NCBI GenBank assembly: GCA_034008185.1
Contig: CM067081.1
Coordinates: forward strand, 156,890,258 to 156,954,257
Direction of reading: 5' to 3'
From: Gorsachius magnificus
Lineage: Eukaryota > Chordata > Aves > Pelecaniformes > Ardeidae
Length of the DNA stretch: 64,000 nt
The notes below the pieces were generated by a model. It was not told the origin of the DNA. It saw only the letters and a program-made list of their open reading frames with translations, and searched no databases. Each line of letters opens with the position of its first letter. Position 1 is the stretch's first letter. This document shows, piece after piece, positions 25,434 to 38,100 of this stretch. The position numbers and the translations under genes are program-made.

Positions 25434-28400
25434 ATTTCAGAATTCACACATGAGGTATGGAAGAAGGAGGGGAGAGCCATTTACCTAATCATCATCTTTT
25501 ACTCTTACCTGGAACTCTGTGCATCCATATATTGACCTATGGTCACCCACAGATTGTAGACACATTGGGAGAGGGACTGTCTCTTCATTCAAGGTATATC
25601 CGGTACCAGATACTGTGGTGGACTTTTTCACTAATTAGAGATCTGTGATGACACTGTGGGTAATTAGCAATGATTAACATTGATTGCAAAAGCACAAGTG
25701 CAGAAAACAGCCAGGAAACTTGTTCTGTTCAGTATTACTTGGAGAGTGGATGAGACAGACCATAAAGAGCTTTTAAGCTGTTACTGGTAGTGGGCGATAC
25801 TGAAATAGTGCAGGAGGCTGCTGTAGGAGAAATAGCTAACCTTAACATGAACAAGTTCATTGGGGTGGAAACATTTAAATGGTGTATTCTGGCTTGCTCT
25901 CCCTGGTTAATCCAGAAGTCTTCACTCTTTCCTGAAGCATTGGTGGCCATGTATGACAATGCGCATGTTATCTGTACTTTGGAGGTCAAGGAGCTGATGC
26001 ACAGAAGGTGAAAGCACTGGCCTTAAGTAGCATCTTAGTAGCAGAGGTAGAAGCAGAACTGCTGATGGCAGTATTAGCAATATTAGCCTACTAATAATAT
26101 TTCTGTTGGGAAGAAAAGACAGTACCTGAAGGTGAGATGGTAACATTTCACTCTGTGAAGGATAGTGCTAGTCCAGAACTGGAGATCCTCTTAATGTGTA
26201 CTGAACATAAATAATTTGCCTACAAATCTGACAGAGAAACAAAGCATTGCACCAACTTGCCTTTGAAAAAATGCTTCTATTAGATCAGTCTTGCTAAAAT
26301 TGCTAGGAGTAAGAGATTCTAAAATTGAGCTACTGAATTAGAATCAAACAGAAACTGTGACAGCTAGCCTCGAAGTGGAGAAAATTGGATTTAAGAATTG
26401 GACCTTGGGCATAGCAGGATGTCTAGGAAGTTGCTGTGCCGTAGCTGATGAACTCATATGGAGCATGGATTTCATGCTGGTGAATAGCAATGTAATAAAT
26501 GTTCTACAGAAACATTACAAACCCAGGCTGAAGAAATTCCCTTTAAAGAGGTGACCCAGGTGAGAAAATGCTTAGTAGACAAGTAATCTGCTGTGAGCAA
26601 ACTGAAGCCCTGTAGGGCTACAGTCACACTCACAACTGTGTGTGGTATCTTCCAGCGCATGAAAGGGGAAGAAGGAAATGCTCTTTGAAACAGAGTAGTG
26701 AGAGCGGAATGGGCAAATGCTTTTGAGTGATTTCATGTGTGCAAAAGCATTTCCAGGGTCAGGCCTGAGTTACAAAGACTCTTGAAGGACAGCAACTCTG
26801 GTAGATCAGGAAGCCTGGCAGCTATACCCTTAGAGTGTGGTAGGTTCTGATTCCAGGGAGATGGATAAGGAAAAGGTGAAGGTAGGTGTAGAAAGTTTTG
26901 AAAGGGGCTGAACACTTAGATAAGTTAGGTCTGAAAGGCTTTCTGGAGAAGACAGTAAGGTTTATTAATGTCCTTCTCATACCAGCTTGCTTCATTCACA
27001 CAAGGGAAAAAAATCCATTACTATCACCCCACTCACAAATGGTAGTTTCTAGTCTTGAAGTATCCAGTTCTGTAAGTATTTTACATGGCAGAAGAATCTC
27101 TTTGAGAAATACTTGTGAGCACCTTTGCTTGTTGGGGTGTGAAGGGGTGTAAGGGTTCATAGGACTAGTGCCTAAAAGGCATAAAGGATAAAGAAAAAAA
27201 AAAACAAACCCTTAACAACTCTACAAAACCATTTTCCCAATGGACTTCCCTACCGATATGCTGAATAAAGAAATACAGCAGCTTTGTGGTATTAAACTAA
27301 AGGTTATTGCTGGTTTCTTAGAGACCCATATTGCAGTTCTCCATCTGCCTGCTGGCTTCCGTATTTCTATCTGGTGTGAGGACTCTCTCTAGAATGCAGT
27401 AGTCATTCTTGGCACTAGCTATCAATATATTCCTTAAAATAATCAAATGAGGTCAATGTGTTGGGTTTTTAATTCTGGTATTCATAGTTTCAGCATTTTG
27501 TAGTTCCTCTGTGTAAAGAGTCCGCGCCCGCTGGCAAGTGCTGAGCAGAATCCTGGGTTAGCTGTCAGTTGTAGTGCAGGCTTTCTATGCTCTTAATCAT
27601 CTCCCTGTCTCAACTCCTTATCAGCAAGATAGAGGTGATAACGCTACCCTATAGGGCTGACATGGGGATAATGTCAAGAGAATCAAGAGATTGTGGGGGT
27701 GTTACTATACTAACCACAAAATAGCTAAGATTCCTTATCTAAATATGAAGGTTAAGCAGGTGCTAATACAATTGCACTCCTGGGAGGTAGCTGGCTTGCA
27801 TTCTTTTTGCTGATAAAAGGGAGCGTGCTTAGTCCAGTTTCAGACCACTCATCAAGAATGCAGTTGTATATTATTGGACTTCTTTTTAGCTGCAGAATGA
27901 ATTGCAACGAGCATAGCATGTGGGTATGTAATGCTATCCGAAATGCTAAGGATCGGATTTCCTACAGAGCTGCACACTCTAAATGGCGATTTGGCATTTT
28001 CTAAAGGGTTCGTCTCCCATTGAGAACAAGAAGAGACTCTGTGAGCTTAAGCGATTTTGAAAAAAATCTGGCCTTTCTACAGGGGCTGAGCTTTCTTAAG
28101 ACTGAGAAAATTGAGGAGGGGTGTGTGGAATCAAACCATAAATGAGCTCGGAGCAGCGGCACCCTGTGACCTGGCTGGCAAATGGAATAGCGTGAGTGTA
28201 ACGTGCAACGCTGATGGTGAGAGAGAGAATTATCACAGAACTGACGAGACACCTGGATCAGAGCTTCAAAAGGCTAATACGCTTGTCACAGGCAGAGGTT
28301 GGTCTCTACTGGCAGCAGTTGCTCTTCAAAGCTCTTCTATTTGTTTAACCAGTGCTGTATGCATCAGTATTGTGCTTTTCAGCCGCAACATGTGGCCTTA

Positions 28401-28868
28401 AAGTCCTAACCCTGTTCAGACTAGGGTCAAAATCAAAGGCTTTTCCCTGTCCCATCCCCTTAAGCTTCTGATATGACTTTTACCGTGAGGCAATCAGGCA
28501 TTATACTGATTCCTGGGTATAAAAACGCACACCTACATTTTCTTATGAGAGGCATCCTGCTCTGTTCACACACTGACCACTCCGTAGAAAGGTTTTTACT
28601 TTTGGTTGGAATAAAAAGCCTTGAAACTATCCAAATGATAATATTTTTTTCTGTTTCTCAGTCACTGCTTTTTTGTGCCTATTCTGAAACTGCCTGTCAC
28701 AGGTGTGCTGGAATACCAGCACGCATAGAAGCGTAGCTGTCATTCTTTTGTAGCGCCCTTGCCTTGGAGCTTTGCATGCCAGAAAAGGACATGCCCATTC
28801 TCTTCTTCTAGATGGTCTTCTAAGGAGGGAGACAGCTTGGATCAGTTGGAATTAGTGTGGTATATTAT
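25434..28868. other. Intergenic DNA, no gene identified
   Basis: No young transposon, RNA gene or convincing exon. Short open frames at 25790-26011, 26357-26554 and 28111-28401 have no recognised homologue. An A-rich tract lies at about 27187-27205. Confidence 0.45.
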
Positions 28869-28888
28869 GCCTTCTGTCAGATAATGGG

Positions 28889-28922
28889 TACCGATCTACC
28901 TGTTACCCTAGACAGAAGGCAA
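28889..28922 (+). repeat. Left arm of a perfect 34-bp inverted repeat
   Basis: The 34 bases starting TACCGATCTACC and ending AGAAGGCAA are the exact reverse complement of 29127-29160. The outermost dinucleotide is TA. The inner 10 bp GACAGAAGGC (28911-28920) is also reverse-complementary to GCCTTCTGTC at 28869-28878, so the left arm lies inside a second, smaller hairpin that also pairs GGGTA (28886-28890) with TACCC. Outside the arms the flanks do not match. Confidence 0.97.
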
Positions 28923-29126
28923 ACCAGTTTCATTCGAGACCACTCGCAGTGTGGGTGCATCTCTTGCCCTCTGTGCGGATCAGGTACCAGACCCAGGTAT
29001 TCCCCTTGCTTGTGGCCTGGAGGAGATCCAGCCCAGTGTGCATATGGGGATTCTGAATTCACTTTCTTGTCTGTGTAACGGAAAGGTTTTAAAATGAAAT
29101 GCCAGACACCATTAAACTGGCACTTA

Positions 29127-29160
29127 TTGCCTTCTGTCTAGGGTAACAGGTAGATCGGTA
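29127..29160 (-). repeat. Right arm of a perfect 34-bp inverted repeat
   Basis: This is the exact reverse complement of 28889-28922, separated from it by 204 bp, giving a 272-bp unit bounded by TA on both sides. Beyond the 34 bp, a short imperfect continuation is seen toward the centre (CCAGTTT at 28924-28930 against AAACTGG at 29114-29120) after a small indel. The unit contains no long open frame and no recognised transposase relic. Confidence 0.97.
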
Positions 29161-29854
29161 TTTTGGTTGAGAATATATTTTATGCTAAATACAATATTTT
29201 ACAAGATAGCTGACTTGAAAATATAGAAGAGTTTAAATGTTTTGCTTTCCAGGTTTTATGTGCAATAAAATGATGACTTGTATCAAATAGGTGCAATTTA
29301 ATTTTTATGTGACTGTTTCTCCCTCTCCAATTCTCAAATAAAATGCTCAGTACCTTTTAAAAAGCCCACCTGCACTAAGAGACTGCTTTTTGTTGGCCTC
29401 TAGAGCACTAGTTTTAATTTGCTAACAGGAAAAAATCTATTGAAGGAGGATTATACAAGCTAAGGGACATTTTTAGAACATGGGAGAGAAAGTAAAGTAG
29501 CAAGCAATGAATTCCAGGAAACAGACTCAAGCATAGGACAAATGGGCGCAGCCTTAACTGTGCATCCTCTGCCACAATGTGTGTTCAAACTGTTTAAATT
29601 CTGCCCCTTTTGCTTGCTGCACAGGGGAAGTTCTCCAGCTGGATCATCCTGCTGTCCCTTGTGTTGCAGCTAGCAGGAAAAGCAGAATTGCTACTGCTCT
29701 TTAGAAAGGTGTTTCAGCTTCTTTAAACTGTTTGGTCCTGCTCAAAAGAATCTCTCTGGCAGACTGTATTACCTTGCTCTTCATTCAGTCCAGGGTGACC
29801 TTCCTCCCCCATTTTGTGCGTCAGCATGTCCAGGATGCTGTGCAGAGAGGAGTC

Positions 29855-29857
<3 letters not shown>
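29161..29857. other. Intergenic DNA, no gene seen
   Basis: AT-leaning sequence without a recognised exon or repeat, ending at an (AT)n microsatellite. Confidence 0.5.

Positions 29858-29895
<38 letters not shown>
29858..29895. repeat. (AT)19 microsatellite
   Basis: Thirty-eight bases of uninterrupted AT dinucleotide repeat. It is likely length-polymorphic. Confidence 0.97.
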
Positions 29896-29897
<2 letters not shown>

Positions 29898-30185
29898 AAG
29901 TGCAGGGGTGGGAGATGTTCTCTGAGCTCAGCAAAGGGAACCCACTCTGCTCCTGGAGCCCTCCCTTACTGTCATGCCCACATCTGTACCATGCCTGAAG
30001 TCAAGCAAAGGTGGCAGGAGGCCCGCATGGATGAACAAGAAGCTCCAGAAACCCAAATAGAAAAAGTAAGAATACAAGAGGTAGGGCTGATGTCTCTCCA
30101 AAGCTTCTCTCAATTATCTTTGAAAGGTCATACTGACCAGCAGAGATTCCTGAAGACGGGAAGAAAGCAAGTGTTACTATCTGCA

Positions 30186-30510
30186 AGTGGGGCAAGAAAG
30201 AGGATCCAGGGAACTACAGGCTGGTCAGGCTTACCTTGATACCTGGAACAGTAATGGAGCAGCTGATCCTGGGAACCATTTGTGAACATATGAAGAATAA
30301 GAAGGTGACTGGGCGTAGTCAGCATGGATTTCTGCAGGGGAAAACATGCTTAACCAAGCTGGTAGCCTTCTACGATGAAACGACTGGCATGGTGGACAAG
30401 CAGGGAGCAGCAGATGCTGTTTATCTCAATTTTAATAAAGTTTATGACACTGTCTCCCACTGTCTATCCTCACAGACAAACTGGTGAAGGGCTAAGACTT
30501 CCAACCCTGG
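30186..30510 (+). mobile_element. CR1-family LINE fragment, reverse transcriptase core, decayed
   Basis: Reading the + strand in the frame of 30236 gives a peptide that begins KKEDPGNYRLVRLTLIPG and continues with VMEQLIL, SQHGFLQGKTCLTKLVAFYD and VYLNFNKVYDTVSH. This is the order found in CR1/jockey-like reverse transcriptases (YRPVSL, SQHGF, LDFSKAFDTVSH). The first Asp of motif A, a metal-binding residue in active enzymes, is Asn here (codon 30428-30430). The frame stops soon after DTVSH, and homology peters out by about 30510. Both ends are missing. It is opposite in orientation to the other CR1 copies of the window and older than those at 348 and 22373. Confidence 0.88.
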
Positions 30511-31559
30511 TGTTTAGAGCTGACAGGTGTCCTGAACTCCAGTCCTGGCTGCAGGGGTTGTTAATACCTACATTATTATTGGATAATATACTTAACTGCA
30601 GGCTCCCAGGTGGACATAGCCACAAATCTAAGTCATGGAAAGGGACAAGGTGTTTAAGATGCAGCCTCCCCTGCAGCACCCTCTGAGGACAGCTCAGCAC
30701 TCTATTCCTTGTCAGTCTTGAGCATCTCTCTCCTTCCCAGGAGCATGAGGATCTATCGTTCTGTGGGGATAAAACACTTAATTCCTTGCGCTGATTTACT
30801 CCCCAGAAACTCCTGGTATACAGCTGTGGTAGCATTGTGTTAGTTGTACGTTACCAGGTTTTCCAACACAAGGATTTGCTGAATGGAGTGTATTTCTTTG
30901 CTCTTTGAACAGTAAAAACCTGGAAGCCATCTTTATTCTCAAAGGATATATGCCCACACAACTCTTACCAATATAAATAACATTTCAAACAGTTAAGGAT
31001 TGCTGAACTGAGCTCACAGTGTACTACAAATGGTAAAAAAAGAAAAAAAATCTTACTTTTTTTGTTGCCATTTAAATGGCTCAAAGTAGACCATCTGCTT
31101 CTGAAACAGCTCATGTATTTTTTTGATTTGGTTACAAACTGACCACAGCATTGCAAACAGCACTCATCTGCAAGGGTATCTGTTTTTACACACAACATGA
31201 GACTGGCAAGAAAGATGTGTCTACTCGGTGTTTTAGAAGTCAGACAGGAATGGTATGACTTCAGACTGGCACAGCCACGTCCCTGTCATTTCATTTCACT
31301 ACCACCTAATTTGTATAAAACAGGGAAAAATTTAAAGGGATGTTACCATGATGGGGGTATCCAATGAATCCCTTATTTGTGGCAAAGGAAAGCAGTCCTT
31401 CTAAGGTGACTAGCCTCCTGTGATTCACATGGGATGTAGAATTATGGCATTTGTTCTTAAGCAGAATTATGGATGAGACCCAAGACTAACTGACAGCTCA
31501 GTTATTTCTTCCTGATGCATTTCATTAATAGCCCCTGCACCTCTCACCTCTATGAAATT

Positions 31560-31660
31560 GGCAACTAGTGAGGTGCCTGTAAGAGGCTAATTGCCTCCAG
31601 AGTCAGTTGTCCTGAGCCAATTGTTAATCTCCTGGTGTTAATTGCCAAAAGCAGGAGTAA
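31560..31660. promoter_or_regulatory. Candidate enhancer-like cluster of homeodomain-type motifs
   Basis: Three TAATTG or TTAAT-type cores lie within about 60 bp: GCTAATTGCC (31586-31595), CCAATTGTTAAT (31617-31628) and GTTAATTGCC (31637-31646). The surrounding sequence is not low complexity. Such spacing is common in conserved vertebrate enhancers but is not proof. Confidence 0.25.
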
Positions 31661-34600
31661 TCACAGCAGGCAGGGGGCACAGGAGCTGCATGCATATTAG
31701 ACCTATGTAGCAAAACGCAGAAGGTGTTCAACTCTGCACCACAGCAGAGCTTAGCAAGTGGAAACATGATGAGGCACTAGCTGAGTGTAAATCCTGAATG
31801 TTTTGCTGCATTTTTCATTCCTCACCTTCAGATTGCTGTTCTACTTGTGAGCTATAAAACAGGTGGGGTGAAATCTGGGCCCTGAGGAGGCTGGGCAAAA
31901 AGTGTCAGAGGTCTGACGGGGGTGCCTGTACTACTTGACGTTGGGATGATACTAGCAGCATTGTGATGGGTTTGGAAAGAAAAAGAATGGAAGTGCAACA
32001 GTTGTATAGTTTAATTCTCTGTTTTGCCGTGGCTTTTCAATTTGGTGTTTCCAGACTGAAGACTGAATTTAATTTTAGGCTCAAATGAATCTCTGGAAAT
32101 CTTCTAGTAACTTCAGTTGCGTTGATCCTGTCTCCATCAGGGTATATCTATAGTCCGTTTGACTTGTCCTTTTGGATCTGGTTTCCTAAAATAAGGTGAC
32201 TGAGTGCCTTACTGAGAAAGAGAGAAAACTCTGCTATGTTTTTGGATAAACTAAGATGCATAAACAACTATGAAATTATAAACATTGTAGCATGGGCCAA
32301 AAATCTGACCTGTGTTTATTGTTTGTTAAGTAAATGGGAGGCAGGTATGTATGATAAGATCCCATTTTGCCCGTAATCTGTTGTACAGACCCTGCTAGGC
32401 TCCTCTTTCAGTCCATCAGACTGATGGCTTTTGAGCATCCCAGTTTACAGCTTCTGTCTAGACTATGGTTTGACCTTTTGTTCCTGGTGTCAGATGGTGA
32501 CTTTCAAGAGCTTGAGTCTGCTGCTGTTGGGCAGAGATGGAAGTGGGTATTCCACTGAGCTGAGCAGCTGGAACATCTATTGGGGGGATAAAAATGATCA
32601 GTTGTTTGTCTCGATGGTTGAGCGATAAGAGACTTTGGCTGGGGGGGCTTTGTCAGCATGTGTGACAAATGTTTTATCTCCCAGTTTAATTCTTCTAAAT
32701 AAGTACACATTACTTCAGATCTTTTTTTAAAAAAAAAAAATCCTTGCATCCGGAGGAGAAGAAAACAGAAATCTTTTGTGACCACTGCATGTTGTAATAG
32801 ACATTTTGCAAATGAATACCAACAATGGTTAAGTTGGCTTACAAACTCTGGTCTGGAAATTGCCTGCATAACTCAGGGGACTGAGAAACACTTGAAAAAA
32901 ACCCTTAAGATTTTTGTGATGCTGGTGACACAGATGGGGGGGAGGGGGGCGGAAAGAGGAGGAGGTGAGATTACTGCATTGATAGGGTTAGGGTTAGTGA
33001 GCAGCATAGCAATAATGGATTCAAAGAGCACCTCTGTAAAATACACTTTGTTTTGATTCAGATGTCAAGCTGGCTGCCACCTGTACTTGTAACACACAGC
33101 ATAGATATGCTGAAGAGCCATCTACAAAGCCCTGCCCTTCAGCATATTATTTGCTCTGTGTAATATAGTTCACTAGCACGTATAGGAGCTGTGAATGGGG
33201 GTGAGGGGAAGAGGAAATAAGCTTTGTGACCCAGTTTTATGCACAAATTAGAAGGCTTAATTTGAGGCACAATCATTTCATCAGGTGTGTGTTGCAACTT
33301 AAACTGGCATGATGATTGGGTCCCTCGGGAGAGAGAATTTAATTTTGATTTTTTTTTTCCTGCCCTAAATGCAAAGCTACTTGATATTTGCTCTAATACA
33401 CATGGATTTGGCACCTGCTGCTAGCATTGTGATGGATAGGGATAGTTACAAAAAATAACATAAATCTATAAATAATGAAAAACACAACTGCAAAGGTTAA
33501 GCTAAAGGCAGGGCCTGCCACTGGATTTAGTTATTAAAGAAATGACCTGGTTTTCCTTTCTTCCCTCAGTGCTCTGCCTTCTGGCAAGTCTGAAACTACT
33601 GAGTGTAATGTCAAACAGAAGCAAAAAAGTTTCAGGTATTTCAGGGAAATGTCCCCTATGGAACGGAGAGGAGACCATTTTCTGAGGGACCTTCTCTAGC
33701 TGTCCCTGAAAGCGCAGCGAAGAGAGGTCCTGTCACAAGCCTTCGCTTGTTGCTTTACTCTCGCTTGCTACCAGAAGAGGAAAGGCAATCTCCAAGCATG
33801 CTACAGTATATTCTCTCCCCACTGGGGACCAAAGCCCATGAGGTCAGCTGCCCTCAGCAACGCAGCGATGGCTGCCCCTACATGAGTACCTGTGAGTGCG
33901 TTTTACCATAACGGTTCATACGCCTTAAGGAGGACTCCGCACCTTCGATGCTAGAAGGAACCTGTGGTTGGCCTTCAAAGGGAAGAGCTCTTCAGGGAAG
34001 CAGCTAGCCTGAAGGAGACCAGAAGCTCTCGTTGCTATTGCTGAGCCCTTCTGGAGGAAGGGATGGTGTGGTTCCCCAGCCTCACGTGGGATTTGTGCCA
34101 GTGGCATGGATTGCAACTGCTTCAGTTCTGTAAAGCCTCAAATCTCGTTTCAGTAGAAGTTGTGTTAAGGTGTATCCAAAGCTGCGCGCACGCTGCTAAA
34201 ATCCCCTTCCCTAAAGTGCTTTCTGGTCATGGTTTACATTCTCCTTAGAATGAATCACAGATGGTTTGGTGGGGTTTTTTTCTTAATCCCATCAGTTACA
34301 TGGTGGGCTAGCAGGCTGTGGTTTGAACTAGGCCTGTTTAATTTTTTACTTCACAAACAAACTCATGGTGATGTGGGAAAGGGGGGGAGGAAATGTTTAT
34401 AGTCCAAACACCCAAAAGATGATCATGTCTACTTCCTCAGTGTATTGGATTTGTGTGTCCAGGCCTGGGTAGCAGGAGGGCTGCAGAGGTGGCCTCTGTG
34501 AAAAGAGACCAGGGGCTGCCCCCATGCCAGACACAGCTGACTCCAAAACAGACTCACTGCTGTCCAAAGCTGAACCCATCAGTGAAGCTGGTTGAACAGC

Positions 34601-35158
34601 TAGCACCATGCAGAGAGACAAACTTCTGTGAATGGGTCTCCTGACAGCACAGCAGTCTCTCGGTCCTCCAGTGGTTGATCTCCTCTAAGAAAACCCGCTC
34701 TCCCTAATTATGCCGAACGCTGGCTCAGTCGTATGGCATGATTTACTGGAAGGATGGCACTCTGTCAGTAGAAGTAGATCCCTTTGCTTTTCAATGGTCT
34801 GAGTTTGAAGTTCTCTCACTGAAATGGGGGCTGTACCAGTAGCTGTTATTTATGAAGTGATTTGACATCCTTTTTGTGTCATTGGAAAGGATAGTTTGCA
34901 GTTGCACTGACAGAAAACTTTCTTCTCAGGGTTAGCTAAATGTTGGTTTGGGGAAAACCAATGTGTCTTTCAGGATGCCTTTGCAACATTATTGGATTTT
35001 GAGACCAGTAAAAAGAGAATTAATGCAGCTTTGAAATTCATCAAAGTTGTAAATTTCTGCAGTCCAAACTATGTATATGCGTTCTCTACTGGTTTTACTT
35101 ACATACTGACTACAAGAAAATAATGAGGCAGCATGCAGCTTCCAGAAAGCATTTCTGA

Positions 35159-35176
35159 TTTTTTTTTTTTTTTTTT
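35159..35176. repeat. T18 homopolymer
   Basis: Eighteen consecutive T bases, a simple low-complexity tract. Confidence 0.95.
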
Positions 35177-38100
35177 GACAATGAATCATGTATAGCAAAT
35201 GGCCATTCTTCTTCCTGTGCAGGGTCAGACAGACAGCTTAATGGTATTCGTTCCTCATCAGCCTTTGACAGATGTTGTAGAGTCACTTGGGATATGTTAC
35301 CCTAGCCCATCTCCAAGGAGAGATAAGCTTTGATAAAATTGTGGCACATGTTTCATAAACCAGATCTGAAACCATACCAGAATGGATGAAGAAAATGTGC
35401 TGTAGTTGCTGACAGTGCTCTGTAAGAAGTTGTTAACTTGCTGTTCAGAAGAATGGTGACATAAATATCCCTTTTTGCCTTCTAGACTGCTGAAAGAAGA
35501 CTTACCAAATTACTAAAACTGGGTAACCTCTCTAATTGTGCTAATTTTTCTTAATAAGTTTAAACTAGTGGTAAACTCAACCCTTTTCTCTTCCTTAGGT
35601 CAGGATATGCTTCACTGTGTAGGCTATGGTTTTCCATAGTCAGCTATCAACAGGGTTTATAGATTCTCTTTGCGGGAGCTGAGTGGTGTTCTCCTTCTCA
35701 GGGACTCCATAGCACAGCTGGAATCACAACTCCAGCATGGGTGGTTCAGAAGAATGGGGAGCCACACCAGAGGGGAAAGCAAAGGAGTAGCTCATTATAC
35801 AGATGCAATACTGGTGGAGTGACGAATGTGTGAGGTGATTTGGAAAAATGTCTTTACAGGTTGGATAATATTATTTCAACAGCTGCTGCGTGATTTATTA
35901 TCTCTGTTCCCTCTCCTGTAATATCACCGACACATCTTTTAAATAGAAAGAGTCCCTGAAGTCACACCTTTCAATTGAGGAGAGATGGTGAAAGAGAAAA
36001 AACCCTAGCATTTAATTAGCTCTAGAAAATGCTTTTCTTTTGGATGTGTTTCTAAACTCCTTATAATCCCATAGTGCTTTTCAGTTCAGCACCTCATAAC
36101 ACATCTCGAGCCTAAGGTCACTGCAGTGTAGACAGTGAGAAAAGTCCTACTTGTAAATACGAATTGCTGCCTCTCCTGTTCAATCTGATGGGTTTCAATA
36201 GTGCAGTTTTCTTTGGGCATGAAAAAATTGTTTTCAACCTTGGATCTGTTTTTTACACCTGTACTTCTACTGGCTTCAGTGGATTTTTTTTCTCCTAGTG
36301 CAGACGTTAGAGGAATGAGACATAGGAAAAGCATAACAACGTAAGATGTATGCGACTTTCCGCTTAAGACTATGTTGACTTGCTGTTGATTCTGGAAAAT
36401 CTTCAACACACATAAGTCCTAAGGACTTTAAGCACACATTTAAGTCAAATATGTGCGTAAATTGAACACGTAGTAGTTGTACATGTAAAATAGAATGAAA
36501 AACTGCACAGAACTTGTTTCACCACTGAAAAATAACAAAGGATTTTCCCAGTGTCTATTAACTTAAAATGGTCTTCTGAACCAGTTCCAGGCAAAGAGGA
36601 TATGTGTTTCTTTTCAGTTTTAGCATAAAAGGAAAAAAAAAACAAAAAAGGATTTTCTGGCTATCATAATGAACTAAAATCTTGTATGAAAGTATTGAGT
36701 TTTGAGATAGGGTTAAAGCTTTAAATGGGAATAATTTTATAAAGGAAAAATATTTATATTTGTACATAGTTGGATTTTTTTTGTGTAGAAAAAGTATAGG
36801 AAAAGAGGGCATATTATTGACCTAAAAGAACCTCTACCAAAATTAACATGCTCAAGTAACGATGAAGAGTGTGGTTCCCAGTTTTGACTGCAAGGTAATT
36901 CGTAAGGCAGGTGACAAGAAAACAGGATGTAATGCTGAACATTAGAGTACAGAAAATAAGAGATTTGGCAGCATTTCCTTCAAAACAAAGAGAGATTTAG
37001 AAACCTGCGTTGGGATTTGTTTCACCAAATTTTCCCCATGTACAGTATAGGTGTCTGTAGCAGAGAGAGACATCCAGGAGCTCTTCAGTCAATGGGCACT
37101 TTCAGGGCATGATTCATCTCATTGTACTTCAGATGTCCAAAACAGGGCAAATTAATTGTGTCATGTAAATGTGTATTCCTTTCTGTTGACTAACTGTGCA
37201 TCGACATTTGACCAGTTGGAGACCAGCTGGATGGAATATGAGAGTTGGTGAGATGGATCTACCCCAGAAGTGACAATGATGGTTTTGAAAGAAACACTTC
37301 ACAGAAAATACCAGCAATTTACATAATCAGAAATAATTAGAGACTGTTTCAGAAAAGCCATGCAATCATGTTAAGGCACTTTTAAAATCCCTGAATGCAG
37401 GAGATGATACTGTCTTTAATTCAAATATAGAATGGTGACAATCTAAGTAGCTTTTTCCAGTCTCCTTTTTTCTTTTTTTTGGGTGGGGTAGATACTTTCC
37501 TTGTTCCTACACCCTCCCCCGCCCCCCCCACCCCCAATAATTTCTTCTGTGATTCTCTTCAATTCTTCCGTAAAGATGTTTTTTCTTTTTTTTTAGGTAT
37601 ATGTGTTTGCTCCTATTCAGCTGGATTTTTTACCCCAGGGTAACATATAAGCCACTCCAACTCTTGGAAGCAAATCAATTTGCACCTGAAAGTTGCTTGC
37701 TTGGATTTTAGCTGAGAAAGTGCTGCAGGGTGATCGGAGAAAGCGTGCTTATGTTTTGTAAAGCATATGCAGTTTGTACTGGTCTGGTGGTGTGCTGCTG
37801 CTAGCCAACAGCTACCGCATCCTGCCTTCCTGGCTACTAGGTTTTATTCAGAGACCCTTGTGTCTAATGAGCAGCACAGGGGGATGCCAGAAGTATGTTC
37901 TGAAGAGCATGAGTAATCCCTGGTGTCTGAGAATAGAATTAGGATGAGCAACCCTTTGAAAAGCAAGTAATTCCTCCTTATTTCAGCCTGTGTGTGCTCT
38001 GAGTCACACTTCCGATGATGCCCTAAGGTCAGTCAAAAAAGAGATCTGAACTTCAGCACAGTTTAAGGGTGCGCTGCCACTGCTGGGGAAAATACTTGTC

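Noticed and set aside
28111..28401. A frame containing PCDLAGKWNS followed by NADGE and Y..T, vaguely like the avidin N-terminus (CxLxGKW ... NxxGE ... YxT).
   Set aside because: The spacing between the Trp and the NxxGE part is about six residues too short. The rest shows no avidin strands, and no downstream similarity is visible. I treat it as chance. A TBLASTN with avidin-family proteins would settle it.
32982..32997. ATAGGGTTAGGGTTAG, resembling the telomere repeat.
   Set aside because: Only about two units, too few for an interstitial telomere sequence.
34247..34280. AGAATGAATCACAGATGGTTTG looked like the start of a CR1 3' tail.
   Set aside because: The similarity ends after about 25 bases, and none of the following CR1 phrases are present.
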